A stretch of DNA of 64,000 nt from Isoetes taiwanensis (GCA_021234155.1 JAJEKV010000030.1:10418525-10482524); one strand, 5' to 3'; counted from the first letter of the stretch, positions 46,819 through 58,932 are shown. The notes: generated by a model from the letters alone, not told the origin. Numbers and translations: made by a program.

Positions 46819-47800
46819 TGCGCCAGAAAGTGTGGTTAAGGAGTTGGATGACACCATTCGCAATTTTGTTTGGGGAGGAAATGAGGAGGGGGCTACAGTG
46901 AAGGTCGCATGGTGGAAGTGTGTGCGTCCCAGAAAGGCGGGGGGCTTAGATATGCTTGATGTGTCCTTGCACACGAAGGTTCTGGTGTCGAAATTCATCT
47001 GGCAGTTGTTGCAGGAGCAACAATCCCCAGGATTGGCTATGTTGGCACAGTCGCTTCGCCACTCTATTGTGTTTACGAAGCCAGCAATTCCGGCTCAGTT
47101 GCCGTGGGCTCTGTTTGAGGATTTGCGGCCATTCCCTCATGCTTCGCCTTTTCTTAAAGGTCTCCTCAAGGCCCAGAAGGTGGTCAAGGTTCTCTTTTCA
47201 TTGGACCCTAGCCTCATCGCCCTTTCTTTGGGTACCCTTGGATTCTGCATCTCCCTTGGCCTCTTCCCTACACCCGGTAATTTTCGGCCATGGATTGTCG
47301 TGCGGGGGTAACATCCATCCGTGGATCGGTATTGGGAGGGTCATCTGGCGCCGTGGGAGTTTTTTAGAGATCGATTTGGCCTTCGGCGCTGGGACATTCG
47401 GACTTGGGCCAGAATTGCGAATGCTATTCCATTGCAGTTGTCTTCTCAAGTCAATCGCGTTTGGAAGTCGCATAGTGGACTTGATGCATCTCAGTTTGTA
47501 GCATCGGCCTATGGGCTTCTAGCGCTTCAGGACACATTGCCGCCCGGATAAGTGGTCACTTAAGCTTCCGAGGGGAGTAAGTGGCCCGCCATGTGGAAGT
47601 GGGCGTGGAATACATTGCCTCCTCCTAAAATCCGCACCCTTTATGGCGATCTTGCACCGTAGCCTCGGGTGAATGTCCGAAATTACCCACGTGTTCAAGC
47701 CTCGTGTAGCTTTTAAACATGCCCTCTATGTGGGAGGCGCCGAGACCATTGAGCACCGCTTTGTCCTATGCATGAGGGTAGGGCGCCTTGGTCCCCGGGT
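46819..47800 (+). mobile_element. Inverted internal segment of LINE copy A
   Basis: Here the LINE reads on the plus strand: VVKELDDTIRNFVWGGNEEG, KAGGLDMLDVSLHTKVLVSK and FEDLRPFPHASPFLKGLLK. In copy B the homologous peptide is encoded on the minus strand at 60,235-59,240. Before 46,818 (…AGAGGGCT) and after 47,800 the orientation agrees with copy B again. Both breakpoints are clean to within a few bases. Confidence 0.88.
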
Positions 47801-47924
47801 TGAATCTTTGCTTAAGATTCTAATGTGTCTCCGCAAATTGCCCTAGCATTAATGTCCAAGCCAAATGGTATGCCTAACAGTTTGGCAGCTGTGTGTGGCG
47901 GTGTAAGAGCCCAGGGAAACTGAC

Positions 47925-48730
47925 TCAACCACGCAGGAGGAGGTTCCTCCAGTACCCACATGGCCGAGCACTAAGAAAAGGCATCCAAAATATTCTTGGC
48001 TGCCTGGAGATTGGACTCATCCGCATGAAGAAAGAGGAATGTATCATCCGCAAATTGATTGCAAACCTCGCTTGCGACCCATCATCCATGCAGAGACCTT
48101 GCACCCCATTGTCGACAAGAATCACCACCGAAAAGTCTGCTGAGAGAGCTTCGCCACTATAGTGAACAGGAAGGGGGCCAACGGACATCCCTGCCTAATG
48201 CCTCGCCCACGAAAAAGATTGAAGAGGTCTCACCACGACACCACACTTGTCGCCCTAGCGTACACGCAGCTTCATAACCGTTTCCACGAAACTAGGTCCA
48301 CACCCAAAGGCTCAGCATCATATCGCCAAGAACTGCCAAACTAACACCGTCATAAGCCTTGGCAAAATCCACAAGAAAAACAAGGGGCTGCCTCATCCCT
48401 CGAGCCCAATGCACTCCCTCAAAAACAGCAGACCACATTATGAAGAATGTTCCACGTGGTATAAAACCGCATCGCTCTCGCACTAATGGCGTGAACTAGT
48501 AATCGGCTTAAGCCTCTCAGCCAAAGCCTTAGCAATGATTTTATACACTACAGACAACAGAGTAATAGGCCTCCAGTCATTGATGGTTTTAGGATGCTTA
48601 CACTTGGGTATAAGTGAAATACAACCTAGGATGCATCGAGTTATTCCCCAAAAGATCCACATACACCTGCACCACCGAGTCCCCCACCCATTCCCAGTAC
48701 TTCTGAAAAAACTCCACTGGTATTCCATCT
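47925..48730 (-). pseudogene. LINE copy A reverse transcriptase region
   Basis: Minus-strand RT in several frames. 48,483-48,728 reads NDWRPITLLSVVYKIIAKAL. 48,292-48,483 reads LVFLVDFAKAYDGVSLAVLG, which is motif A with its catalytic Asp. At about 48,024-48,050 one frame reads QFADDTFLFLHADES, an intact FADD motif C. Frameshifts separate the motifs, and the differences from copy B lie mostly at CTG/CAG triplets. Confidence 0.85.
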
Positions 48731-49568
48731 AATCCAGGACACTTATTCCGAGCCAACAGGCGGCATGCATCCCCCAACTCCTGCCCTGTCAACGGCTCCT
48801 CTAAGCTCTGTCTTTGAAGGGCTGTGACCCTTGGCGATACTTTGGCCAGCACCAGCTCTTGAAAAACACTTTGTGAGGGAAGCGGGCTCTCCTTGAAAAA
48901 TGTTTCATAATATGGCTGCTGCATACTTCTTCTGGCGGGCTGCTCGGAAAAAGACTTTAGAGCAAGTGTCAGACTGCTTCAGCCACGTCAAACCTGCTTT
49001 GACCCTGGCCTGCGACACCTTGGCCTCCTCCTCAACCTCGATCTGACGAAGCACCTGCTGCTTACGCAAGCCATCAGAGACCCGCCCTCTAAGAGACTCC
49101 AGTTCCGCATATAAGGCATCCAACCTGCGACGCTGAGCCAAAGCCTTTTGCCGCCCCCATTCTTTCAAGAAACTGTTTTACCCTAGCCAATGCCGTGAAC
49201 CATTGCACTCATTCCGCTATCCCGGCTGAATATCTCGCCAAATGAGCTTACATGGTACCGTGAACTCGATCCCGAAGAAAGCTTGTTAAGCTTAAAACCG
49301 CCCCGAGAGGCCGCGGTGGGTGGTCATGAAGCCGCTGAATGATCTGGGGAGTGTGATCAGAGACAGAGGTGGCCAGAACATTCACCCTAGTGAAGGCTGG
49401 AGCATAATCCAAGACTGCTGGAGTGCTATAAACTCTATCCAAACCTAGAGTATGCCCTACCATGCCCCACCCAATTATTGCACCAAGTAAAATTCCGATC
49501 CCCTGAAGCTCACAAACCCCACTCCTGCACAAACCTAAGCCATTGGTCACGCTCAAAACCCCTCGCAC
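48598..49568 (-). pseudogene. LINE copy A linker and endonuclease C-terminal remnant
   Basis: 48,598-48,924 reads LSRQ-type linker sequence with YETFFKESPLP and LARNKCPGLDGIPVEFFQKY, the conserved block before RT in L1-type ORF2. 48,905-49,168 is a coiled, charged linker (RRRLDALYAELESLRGRV). 49,248-49,568 holds the endonuclease end, LDRVYSTPAVLDYAP and SDHTPQIIQ. The strand is the same as in copy B. Confidence 0.85.
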
Positions 49569-50148
49569 AATATCTCAACCAATACCATGCCTGTCCTCCG
49601 GGAGCTCCACCATGTTAAAGTCACCCAGACAAACCATGTAGAACCCATACCAAAGGATTGGAGCTTATTTCGCAATTGTGCCCGTAAGCAACCTCTCTCG
49701 AGTGGCCCCAATTGGTGCATACACATTCAAGAAGCCCCACTCGGACCGGCCCTCCTTCCATTTAATCACTGCCTTGGGCCTTGGCTATCGTGGGTGAAAA
49801 GGTTACATGTACACCCATTTTCCAACAAATCAAAGTACCTCCCACGCCCCCGCCCGTTGTAGCAAATTGCAGCCACCGCATCGATCCCAAGATATTCATT
49901 AGGTTGGTAATATCACCCCCGCACATTTATGCTCCCGCAAACACAAGATATCCGGATTAAGATTCTTCCATGACCATGGCGAGACGTGCTCGCTTATTCG
50001 GAGAGGATTTGATGCCTCTCACATTCCAAGATAGAATTTTCTTATCCATGTGGGTCGTTGTGCACCAAGGGTCCAGGACCCCCTTGTAAAGCCTCACATG
50101 CCTCAACACTATCAGCCCAGGAAGAAAAGTTCTGGACTATCTAATCAA

Positions 50149-50472
50149 TCACCATTCGATCCACTTGAGGAGGGACTGTACAGTGGGCTGCAGATGGGCT
50201 AAGTGACCCTCTTGAGGAACTCTCACCTGAGCTCGCCTCCTAGAAACAACTTGTTGCCACCCTTCCTTTTTCTGCTGCAACTCTTCAATCTGTGCAAGTC
50301 TCCTACAGACCTCGGGATCCACCATACGAGAGGAGGGTTCTGGTTGTGTCTCTGGACTGCCCACCTGCTCCACAGCCTTCAACACAGGGGGAACAAGTGC
50401 AGAGGGTGAAGGCGGGCCAACCACTATTTGCTCTGCCTGCTTGGGTGCTGAGTGAGGTTTATGCTGGTGAAA
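50149..50472 (-). pseudogene. LINE copy A ORF1 C-terminal fragment
   Basis: The minus-strand frame reads MVDPEVCRRLAQIEELQQKK, EGWQQVVSRRRAQVRVP and on. The EGW..V block is typical of the end of plant L1 ORF1 proteins. It aligns with 62,794-62,997 in copy B. The element is truncated just beyond, at about 50,472. Confidence 0.7.
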
Positions 50473-51224
50473 ATAGCACATTTTAAGCAATTTAAGGAGC
50501 TTGTTTGTTTTAGTGGTCATCTTTCTATTTTGTGTGTCTTGAATGACTTTTATTCCAATGGTTCAAAAAAAGAAAGAGGTCTAGCAATTTTGGAAAGTGG
50601 AAGAAAGTATCCCAAATATTAACTTTTCCCACAAAATTCATCAGATGATGGAATGTACTAAAGTATCAGCTTCTTAAAGCATTGTTCGAATGTACAAAGT
50701 AGCATCTTTCGCTCCAAAAAATGGCAGTTTTTCACTTTGAATTCCTAATGCGACATGTGCCATAAAAAATAATGGCACCACAATTAATGTTTGAATGACA
50801 CGTTATTTAGTAATTGATATCGCATAAAATGCTTACAAACTACTTCAAATGCTTGTAACCTGCAATGTATGTGTCAGAACTGAGCAAAATTGGCATCATT
50901 GTACTCAATTCATGGAGAGCTTTCAAAACAGTAGTGGTTTGGCATCACTTCATCGTAACGAGACATCATGCCATCATGTTCAACAGAACCTTAGCGAATT
51001 TGAAGATAATCTCGAAGATTATGAAAGAATCTTTGGAATTTTTTCAAGGAATTTGGGGATTATAATGGATCTTCATAGATCTTAAGGAATCTTCACAGGA
51101 TAATGGAGAATCTTGAGTATTCCAATTGAATTGATGCAATCTATGAAAATCTAAGGGGATTTTGAGCATCGAGCAGAGCTAGATACTGGCATGTCGTGAG
51201 GTTTCAAAGATTGGTCCCATCCAG
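50473..51224. repeat. Spacer ending in degenerate GAATCTT-rich array (left part)
   Basis: No gene is seen. From about 50,990 the sequence is a loose tandem array of GAATCTT/AATCTTAAGGA-like units. The same array resumes at 51,660 after an RTE LINE fragment, so it was probably one array interrupted by that insertion. Confidence 0.6.
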
Positions 51225-51659
51225 AAGAATAGAATATGATTTTATCGTCCACGGAGACCAACTGGCCTATGGGACCCAAGTACAAAGAGAGAGCAGCAGG
51301 CGCATTACTACCAGGATTAAAAAACCCCCGCCCCGAAGGGTTTTCGGGGGAAAAACCTTAGTAGCAATAAGGATGCTGACATACTGCACAGTTATATACA
51401 TAATCACAAGCACAGCTGAGGTTAATGTCGGATAGGGGGGCATAACTGAGTCCGCGTATCCATTACCTCCTGGAGGTACGATCCCAACAAGCCTACAGAG
51501 GCCGTGCTCAGTAGCTCATGCAGGGCCTGATGGGGCACAACTAACCGAGCATACCGAGCCCGGATATGCTCGTATGCCGGACAAGCCTGGAGGGCGTGAC
51601 TTTCATCCTCAATGGCGCCCTGTTGACAGCACTGACAGACTCTGTCCTCCAGGAAGTCA
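51225..51659 (-). mobile_element. RTE-type LINE 3' end fragment, minus strand
   Basis: On the minus strand this encodes DRVCQCCQQGAIEDESHALQ, ACPAYEHIRARYARLVVP and further C-terminal sequence of an RTE LINE. It matches the CCQAGAVEDECH block at about 22,890. The 3' UTR includes CGAAAACCCTTCGGGGCGGG and TTTTTTAATCC, shared with 23,140-23,190, and ends near TATTCTATTCT. It is heavily 5'-truncated. Both sides are flanked by the GAATCTT array. Confidence 0.85.
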
Positions 51660-51870
51660 GGGAATGTTGAGGAGCCCTAAGGGAATTGCAAAGAATTTAA
51701 GAGAATATTGATAGAATCCAATAGAATCTGGAGAATCAGAGATGCCTTTAAAAACCTTGCGAGAATCTTAGGGAATTAACAAGGACCTTAAGGGCATTTC
51801 TCCAAAATGTTGAAAGAATCTTACGAAAATAAAGGAATCTTAAAGGAATCTTTAGTATAACGTGTGAAAA
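51660..51870. repeat. Degenerate GAATCTT-rich array (right part)
   Basis: Loose direct repeats such as GAGAATCTTAGGGAATT and GGAATCTTAAAGGAATCTTT continue the array seen before 51,225. Confidence 0.6.
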
Positions 51871-54621
51871 TATCATCAAAACATAAGACATTTGAAACCA
51901 GTGTGTCTAAGGATTTCGCACTATTTCAGAACAGATACAATTCGAACCAATAAGTAAGTTGGTGAAGAGAAATGTTCGGCCACCATAATGAGTTTCTTGT
52001 AGTTATAAGGGTATTAGCATGTAAGGGTCTCTCATACACCCCCATCCACGAGTGCCCATGGATTGGCATGCTAATCCAATACGTCCATCCAAAGAAGCCA
52101 TGGAAGATAAACCCCCTTTAATCCCATCTAAACCCCTATCCCACCCAAGCCTACCCTCCTGCTAGTTGAAAATAATTATATTGCCAAACCGTAGAGAATG
52201 GAATTTTAAATACAAATACAATGTGCACTTTAGTTATACGCATTAGTAGACCTCATGGAATACGACCATTAAATCATATGAAAACCGTATGCAAAAAGCA
52301 TACAAATATACAATAGGAACCCCTGTTATTATGCTAGATTGATGTCGTGCCATAAAAAAACATCATGGTTACCCCCATGGAAAAGCACATCATGGGCAAC
52401 GTTTCTCCCTCGTTACCTTGAACTGTGGTTAGGTTAACCTTGCTTCGAGACATGTTGATTCCATAGGGTGAAAGGCGAGAGATTATCTGTGGTAGCACAA
52501 GCATCTCACCATTAGTTCCTTGAACAAGTCATAACTAGCTGCGTATCTGAGCGTCCAGAAAAGTTGATCGATTTCTTGAAACGTAGGTCCCAAACCTGAA
52601 GCATTTAGATTGCGGCTTCATGGGAACGCTCAATGTCTCGTCTTACCTGGCTCATTTGGATAATGTAACAAAGGAGGCAATTTCGCATGGTAATGATTGA
52701 GCTAGGTCCATCTAGGCTTCTCAAGCACATTGGAGAAAAAATTATACATGGCATTGCTATTGATCGAAAATTCAAAAAAGGTGTCGCCAAGACAGCTCAG
52801 CCTGTAATACAAGGAAATTTCCTTCCCCCAACTTGACGCATGTGTGTTAGTTCTAGAATGGAAACGAAAACAATTTACGCTCACCAATATGTCTTGGCAG
52901 CTACTGGCAAGGTTTGCCGAAGTAGCAATGGAGTTTAAATTGAAGATCTTTCAGATGATTTTGATGCTTTCCGACCTTCCATTTTACGAAATTTGCAAAT
53001 TAATTAACAGATTCAATGTTGTTGCAGATTTAACGAAGCCAGATTTCCTACCTAATTGAGGATTAAAGGAATAAATTTGTATGGAATATGATTCCAAAAC
53101 TGCTTTCTTGAGCATACTCATCAGGAAAGCCAGTTTTCGTCAAATTAATCCAGGATCCCAGCTGCAAATTGGGGATTGAAGTCTCTGTAAATGATCAGAA
53201 ATAGGCAAAAGAGATGCATAGAAAAGCCCTTTATTGGCATTTCTTCCAACATGGCGACCTGGGCACAAGTGTGGTAGCACTACTTAGTCTAGGTCATTTT
53301 TTAATAGAAAAAAAAATTATAAAAATGCCCTTGGTGAAATTGTTAAAATGCCCCTATATTTTGGTAAATTATCAAAATTGGTAAAATTGTCAAAATGCCC
53401 TTATCATTCATATATGATGCAATTACAATTTTTGTTTGCACCAAATTTGTTTTAAGCCAATTTGTTTAAAGCGTTCTTAGGCTAACATGTATATGCAAAC
53501 AAAATTTTAGGACAACGATGCCCCATCTGAGATTTCTTGGATGCAAATCTATTCAAGATTTCTTTACTTTGGCTATGGCTATGAGGGAGCTCAGGGTATA
53601 GATGGCTCAACAGACACCCTTGTGTTGATTCTGATATCTGCTTTGGTATTTTGGCGACAACAGAGTCTCTGGCTGCTTGGTTTGGTCCGCTACACAGGAA
53701 ATGGAGATTTCCAGTTCATTTGCTGAAGTGCAATCCCAGCCTTGTTCGCATCTGCAAAAGTGTCTAGGGGCTATAGTGATGGCGTCAAAACCATTGACTA
53801 TGTGACCCGCTAGCTCCAGCAGATCTATTCTATAATGATGTTACAGCCCAGTTGTATGTTTCAAAACATCCAAAAATGGATGCAATGATATGAAGGAGCC
53901 GATATTATTGAAAGTCGGATAAGCAGTTCTAATAGGCACTCACACTGATCTAGCATTTTCGAGTGCATAAAAAACTGTTGAGCTTATGTACTTCGTGATT
54001 CTCTAATATGCTTCCCTAATGTTTTTTCTGATGTTTAGCAATCGATTCCAGAAATATTTGATGTGATTATAGAATGGGCCTTCTAATGTGTCAAGCCCAA
54101 AGGTTCCCATTTTGATGTAGAATGGTAGAGCTTGGGATGCATTTTGAGTTAATTTATTTAAACGCTAGAAAGTATGAGAGGAAAAATTTGTACAGTTTAG
54201 CTAAATCACAGAAAGTTTTAGGATTAGTTTCTGGCAAGTTTAGCATAGGTCATTATGGCTAATAAGAAATATGTGATTACTAATTTATTCCAGTTATTGG
54301 ACAGATTGAGAGTTTGGACCCTTAAACCATCTGCAGTGCAAAAAATATGAAGCCATGAGTAGGGACTAGAATCAGAGGCATCCCAATATATATGATAATA
54401 AAAATTCGGCATATTTAGATATTAAAAGATTGAGGCAAAGATGCCAGCTTTAATTCTGGCAAAAAGCACCTTGCTAAAAAAAAGAGGAGATAATCCATAT
54501 TCAGACACTTGGTTCTTCATTTGCTTGCACGATTGTTCCTGCCTTCTGAGTTCCCTACATGGACTGGTTCTGAGATCACCTTTTAAGTTACTAGTTTGTT
54601 CGCTAATGATATAATATTCAG
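51871..54621. other. Unassigned sequence
   Basis: Short open frames only (for example 52,844-53,059). At about 53,320-53,405 AAAATTGT and AAAATGCCC recur several times. No transposon or gene is recognised. Confidence 0.45.
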
Positions 54622-54760
54622 TTTTTGGGTTGCCCCTAGGGGGGCAAACCCTCGTTTATGTGGGTATGTGGGCATATCCAGGTATATGCCAGCATATGCC
54701 TAGCATATACTGGTGACTGCTAAAAACTGGCTGGTGCCTGTAAGTGCTCGGTCACTGCCA
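54622..54760 (+). repeat. Hairpin-headed repeat, copy 4
   Basis: It starts TTTTTGGGTTGCCCC, then TAGGGGGGCAAACCC. It has the clearest set of internal steps (GGTATATGCC, AGCATATGCC, AGCATATAC) and the tail GCCTGTAAGTGCTCGGTCAC. The AACCGG end of the other copies is absent. A DNA polymerase theta exon fragment begins about 95 bases downstream on the same strand. Confidence 0.86.
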
Positions 54761-54854
54761 CTCGTTCTTATACATAATCCTCTTTTCTCTCTGCTGCGAT
54801 AGCAGCTATGGCGTTCTTTCGATCTCTTTTAGTTGCATTCACACATCTCTGCAG

Positions 54855-55416
54855 GCGCTGAAGCGGTTTATGGCCCTACACCAGACGTGGTAGTTCAGTT
54901 TTCGAAGCATCAAAGAACTACGATCAGTTTAAAGCAGCTTTTCCGGGAGTGTCTTCATGGCTTCTACAGGCTGTAGAAAGTTGTCGGCAAAAGGGTGTGT
55001 CCTAGTATTCTAAAGTAGTTTGCCTTCGTCCTTCTTCTTAGCTGCATTCATCTATTTTATCTATTTCAGTTACATAAAAACTATTGCTGGAAGGAAGCAC
55101 TATTTAGATAAGATTAACAATTCAAACCGTGGAGAACAGGCAAAAGCAGAGAGACAGGCTGTAAACTCGATTTGCCAGGTACAACTGCTGTGCCATTTCA
55201 TCCTTGCGAATATACTGAAATTGGTGAAGCATTTGAGAAGCTTGGTTCTTGTTGGTCTAGGGGTCGGCCGACGATTTGATCAAAATTGCTATGATCAATC
55301 TATATGCTGCAATATCAGGGAAAAGCACAATGATTTCAAATTCTTGTATCTCGAATGATGCGATGAAAACACTGCCACATTCAATACTCCAAGGGCAATG
55401 CCGCCTTCTGCTCCAG
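54855..55416 (+). pseudogene. TEBICHI / DNA polymerase theta gene fragment (three exons)
   Basis: These are three exons from the polymerase domain of an A-family theta-type polymerase (TEBICHI in plants, used in end-joining repair). Exon 54,855-54,994 follows CTCTGCAG and ends FPGVSSWLLQAVESCRQK. Exon 55,070-55,178 lies between TATTTCAG and GTAC and reads YIKTIAGRKHYLDKI with AERQAVNSICQ. Exon 55,261-55,416 runs from TCTAG to CCAGGT and reads GSADDLIKIAMINLYAAI, then LQGQCRLLLQ. The order and intron positions are coherent. The phase between the first two is off by one base. No following exon with the catalytic HDEL motif was found, and the helicase half is absent, so this is a fragment. Confidence 0.85.
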
Positions 55417-58400
55417 GTTTGACAATATTTAATTCGTTAAACATTTTCCTCTTTGATGTACCTTAAACTGAAGTTTTTACAATTAGCTTGCTTTTTGAAT
55501 TCTGCAGGACTGTCTAACATGCATATTCAACATTCCTGAACCTCTGGCATTACTTCGATATCACATAAAACAACTTGGAGGGATAACTAGAAAGATGGCC
55601 TTGATTGTCCAAGATTGTGGGATTTTGTTTAAGGCCTCATAGTGAGTCTCTACACCAAATTCTATCAACTCATCGATATTGCAGTCAACTTTGTGCCAGC
55701 ATCAAGTTCTGGATACCGAATTGAGGCTTCTTAAAATTTGTCTATGCAAAAGCATTTTGCATTTGATTTCATGACTCTGAACTAGAGGAAGAGATTAAAG
55801 AAGGACAAGATGTTTGCAGCCAATTAAAATGTAGTATTTTAATCCTGTTGTTCACATCCAGTACATAGCTGTTGGAGAGGCTGGTCTTTGACGTGCATGG
55901 CAAATAGGGTAAGCTCCATGTGATGAAATTTTCAGAGGGTATATGTCTATGCAACAGTTGGAAGCAGTAGAACTAACTCTATTTTAATTTTTAACTTCAT
56001 ATATCTTTTTTCCGCTTAATATCAGTTGATCCCTTAGAGCACGATGGAGCAACAGACGTATTTCGTTTATGTTTTCTTAAAGGCTGGCCCTGCAGCTTTT
56101 GTGTGAAAGTCTAAACATGCATAAGGGTTGAAGCAGATATGAGGGAAGAGGAGCGGGGAACAAATCTCAGGTTAGCTCTCACATTTGTGGGACAATGTAA
56201 GATCTATTAGGTTTATTTAGATTAGAATCATCTCCCAATCATCATTCTACATCTTTCATTTTTCCAAGCCTCCGTATATCAGACACTTCTTGTTTTATGT
56301 TTTCATTTCTTGTGCCAGAATGGATAATGGACAAACTTTTGCAACCCATTTTCCTTCTTTGACATATCTAGTTCGTTTTTGGCCAAGATAGCAGAGGCAG
56401 TAGCATCTAAGCTTACAGATCAGTTCATTCTGATATTCTTGTAGTTTGATTGTGTCAGGCAGTGCACAAGATATGGTGGCAACATGCAAAAAATATCTCA
56501 TCTCCACCCATCACAGAAGGAATAAAGAACAAAATGATGGCTCAAATGTGTTGATTTGTTTGGAGGCATTCTCTGTTTCAGCTTCGGTGATGGAACTTTG
56601 GCTCCACCATTCTGCCAAATTCACCTTCGAATCTGGTGGTTGTAACTGTGCTGGCCTTCTTGGAGTTGGCTCCTGTTACCATACTAAATTAAGAACTGCA
56701 AATCGATGTAAAATTTACGATTTGCTAACAGATAAAAGACCTAGACTTCTGATTCGCTTAGACCAGGATAATCAAAAGCTAGCTGCTGGTTCGTGATGAC
56801 ACAATCAATTATATCTCTCAACTAAGTTCTGCAATAAAATGTAATGATTATGACTGTAGTTAATCCCTGGAAGAATTGATTATGATGAGAAAAATCACCT
56901 GTATGGAAATTGATAGAAGCTTCAAGATCCATCAGAAGTACAGCTTAGCAATAACTATTCCATCCTCAAGCTTCTTAATGCATATGTCTATGCAATTGAG
57001 GTACTTGTTCTCTACACTTCTCTATTACATTGATTGAAGGGCCGAATCATTTCTTCAAAGCCTGAAAGTTTGAAACTTTATTTGTTGTTGAAGTTTGAAG
57101 GATTGCGGACTGGCTTATAGTCTATCAGATTACAATGGCATGATCTTCATGACAAGCATAAAGATGTCATTCCATCTTCTATTCATTCACACATTACCTT
57201 TATAATATTAGAAAGCATGTGTGTGCTACACCTGTTCCTATCTAGCGGTATTCTTGATGCCCATATTTTATCTCATGCTTTCCTCCTACCTAATAAAAAA
57301 AATGAGGTTGTCAAGGATGGAATCCACTTGAAGATGTGGCATTAGCCTTGCTTATAGTTAGCAATATTATCAGAACATACCATGAAAGAGATTGTAGGTA
57401 AAGGAAGTCTAACATCTACTTCTATCATGTAGCTGGCACCTGCTCATCCTTCACCAAGTTTGAGGAATTATTGACTGAATAAGATGTGAAGTTTGTTTTG
57501 CTAAAAAGCAGATTAAAATTAAAACCCCTTTACCATTTATATACAAAACTATTGACTGAGATGTCAAGTTTGTTTTACTAAAAACCAGGTTTAAATTGAA
57601 ACCCCATTCTCTTTGCTACTTCCTTTGTGCTTAGTGCATTTTCCAAACTAATAAGTTGCTGTATTATTGGACGTATAAAGGAAATAGGTCTGTAAGGTAA
57701 TAGGTCTATGCCAGCATGCCAATAAGAGTTCACCGTCCTACTGATTTCTGTCATTGCAGCAGGAAGATCATTACAACCGGAAGATAGCCCTCCAAGCAAG
57801 GTCTGGTCTTCCTCAAAATTTAGAGCAAAGATGTAGTCTATGTAGGAAATGTTTTTCTGGAATGAGGACTGAGTTTGATCTGATTCTACGAATAGAATGA
57901 AAATCTCTTTAGGACCAGGGTTACATTTCTAATATTTTGGGAGATCATGAGGAAATGGAAAGGCATATGAATCATGTAAACTGATTGTTTGTTTCACTAC
58001 AAATTGACATGTACTTCAAAATTATGTGGGTGTTTAAAATGCAGTCGCATGGTAGACTCTTAGAAATGTATTAGACTGTATGTCAAGATTTGAGTTGCTA
58101 ACAGTTTTGATAGATTTTGCAATTTATCTATTTAGGATACGCCATACATGGAAATAGTTTGTAGCAAGTAGAAGTAGAAAGACAAACTTAAAACTACATA
58201 CCTGAGAATAACTTGTAAGAAGTAGAAACACAAATTTTAAGACTAGATTATGGAATTAATGGTATTGAAGAATAAGAAAAATATGATGTCCTCAATTTAT
58301 CCTCAATTTATCCTCTAATGTGATCCTCAATTTATAAATGTCATGTTCCTCTTAGCCTCCTCACAAAATTATAAGTGGCTTTAGTGTGATCCTCAATTCA

Positions 58401-58617
58401 TAAATGTCATGTTCCTCTTAGCCTCCTCTCTCCAAGCTGAGGACATCTATTTTATGTAGCTGACAATGTACTTGATCAGCCATAAAAATGACTAGGAAGA
58501 CTTGTGGTTGACACCATTAGTGGTTCATGATCCTCTTTAGGTTGAATTCCTTTTCCCATCAGATGTATAAATGGTGTTCAACTTTGGATCTCATATCTCA
58601 CTATTAGATTCAAGAGC
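55417..58617. other. Unassigned region downstream of polymerase fragment
   Basis: After an acceptor-like TCTGCAG near 55,507 a 45-codon open stretch (CIFNIPEPLALLRYHIKQLG) follows, but it does not resemble the expected polymerase C-terminus. A 116-codon plus frame at 56,446-56,796 has no family features. Tandem duplications occur at about 57,471/57,552 (81 bp, imperfect) and 58,321/58,387 (66 bp, TGATCCTCAATT...). Confidence 0.45.
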
Positions 58618-58662
58618 CTTTGTCCACGGAGGCCAATTGGCCTATGGGAACCAATAAAGGAC
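58618..58662 (-). mobile_element. Trace of RTE LINE 3' end
   Basis: TGTCCACGGAGGCCAATTGG and CCTATGGGAACCAAT closely match 51,249-51,283 in the same orientation and, reverse-complemented, the RTE 3' UTR near 23,215-23,245. Only the last few dozen bases of the element are present. Confidence 0.6.
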
Positions 58663-58932
58663 CATTAAGCTCATATGCGTTACAATGACCTCATTAAATT
58701 TCTCAATCGAACTCTTGAATTGTTCATAGTCTATTGCAGCCTAATGTATATGTCTATGCCGCATCATTTGTGCCAAAAATATGCCTAAAATGTGATACTT
58801 GAAATTCTTAAACAACATTGCGGATATGTTAAAGCCTTCGTACTTGTAGAAGTTTTTTTTTTTTTTTTTTTGAAGAATATAGGAATATATTAAACCACTA
58901 GAATGTGATCAAGTACAATGATAAGTGTGGTG

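Larger units (their letters stand above)
46432..50472 (-). mobile_element. L1-type LINE copy A, 5'-truncated, with internal inversion
   Basis: This is a poly(A)-tailed non-LTR element on the minus strand (21 T at 46,432-46,452). It matches LINE copy B (58,853-64,000) from the tail up to about 50,472, where copy B continues but this one does not. Domains from 5' to 3' are the ORF1 end, endonuclease, RT and the zinc/C-terminal region. The stretch 46,819-47,800 is reversed relative to copy B, so the thumb-to-zinc region reads on the plus strand. About 95 bp equivalent to 60,236-60,330 are missing at the right junction. Many frames are broken. The element is inactive. Confidence 0.9.

Noticed and set aside
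46432-47800. Twin priming as cause of the LINE inversion
   Set aside because: Twin priming inverts the 5' end of the inserted copy; here 2.7 kb of normally oriented sequence lies upstream of the inverted block.
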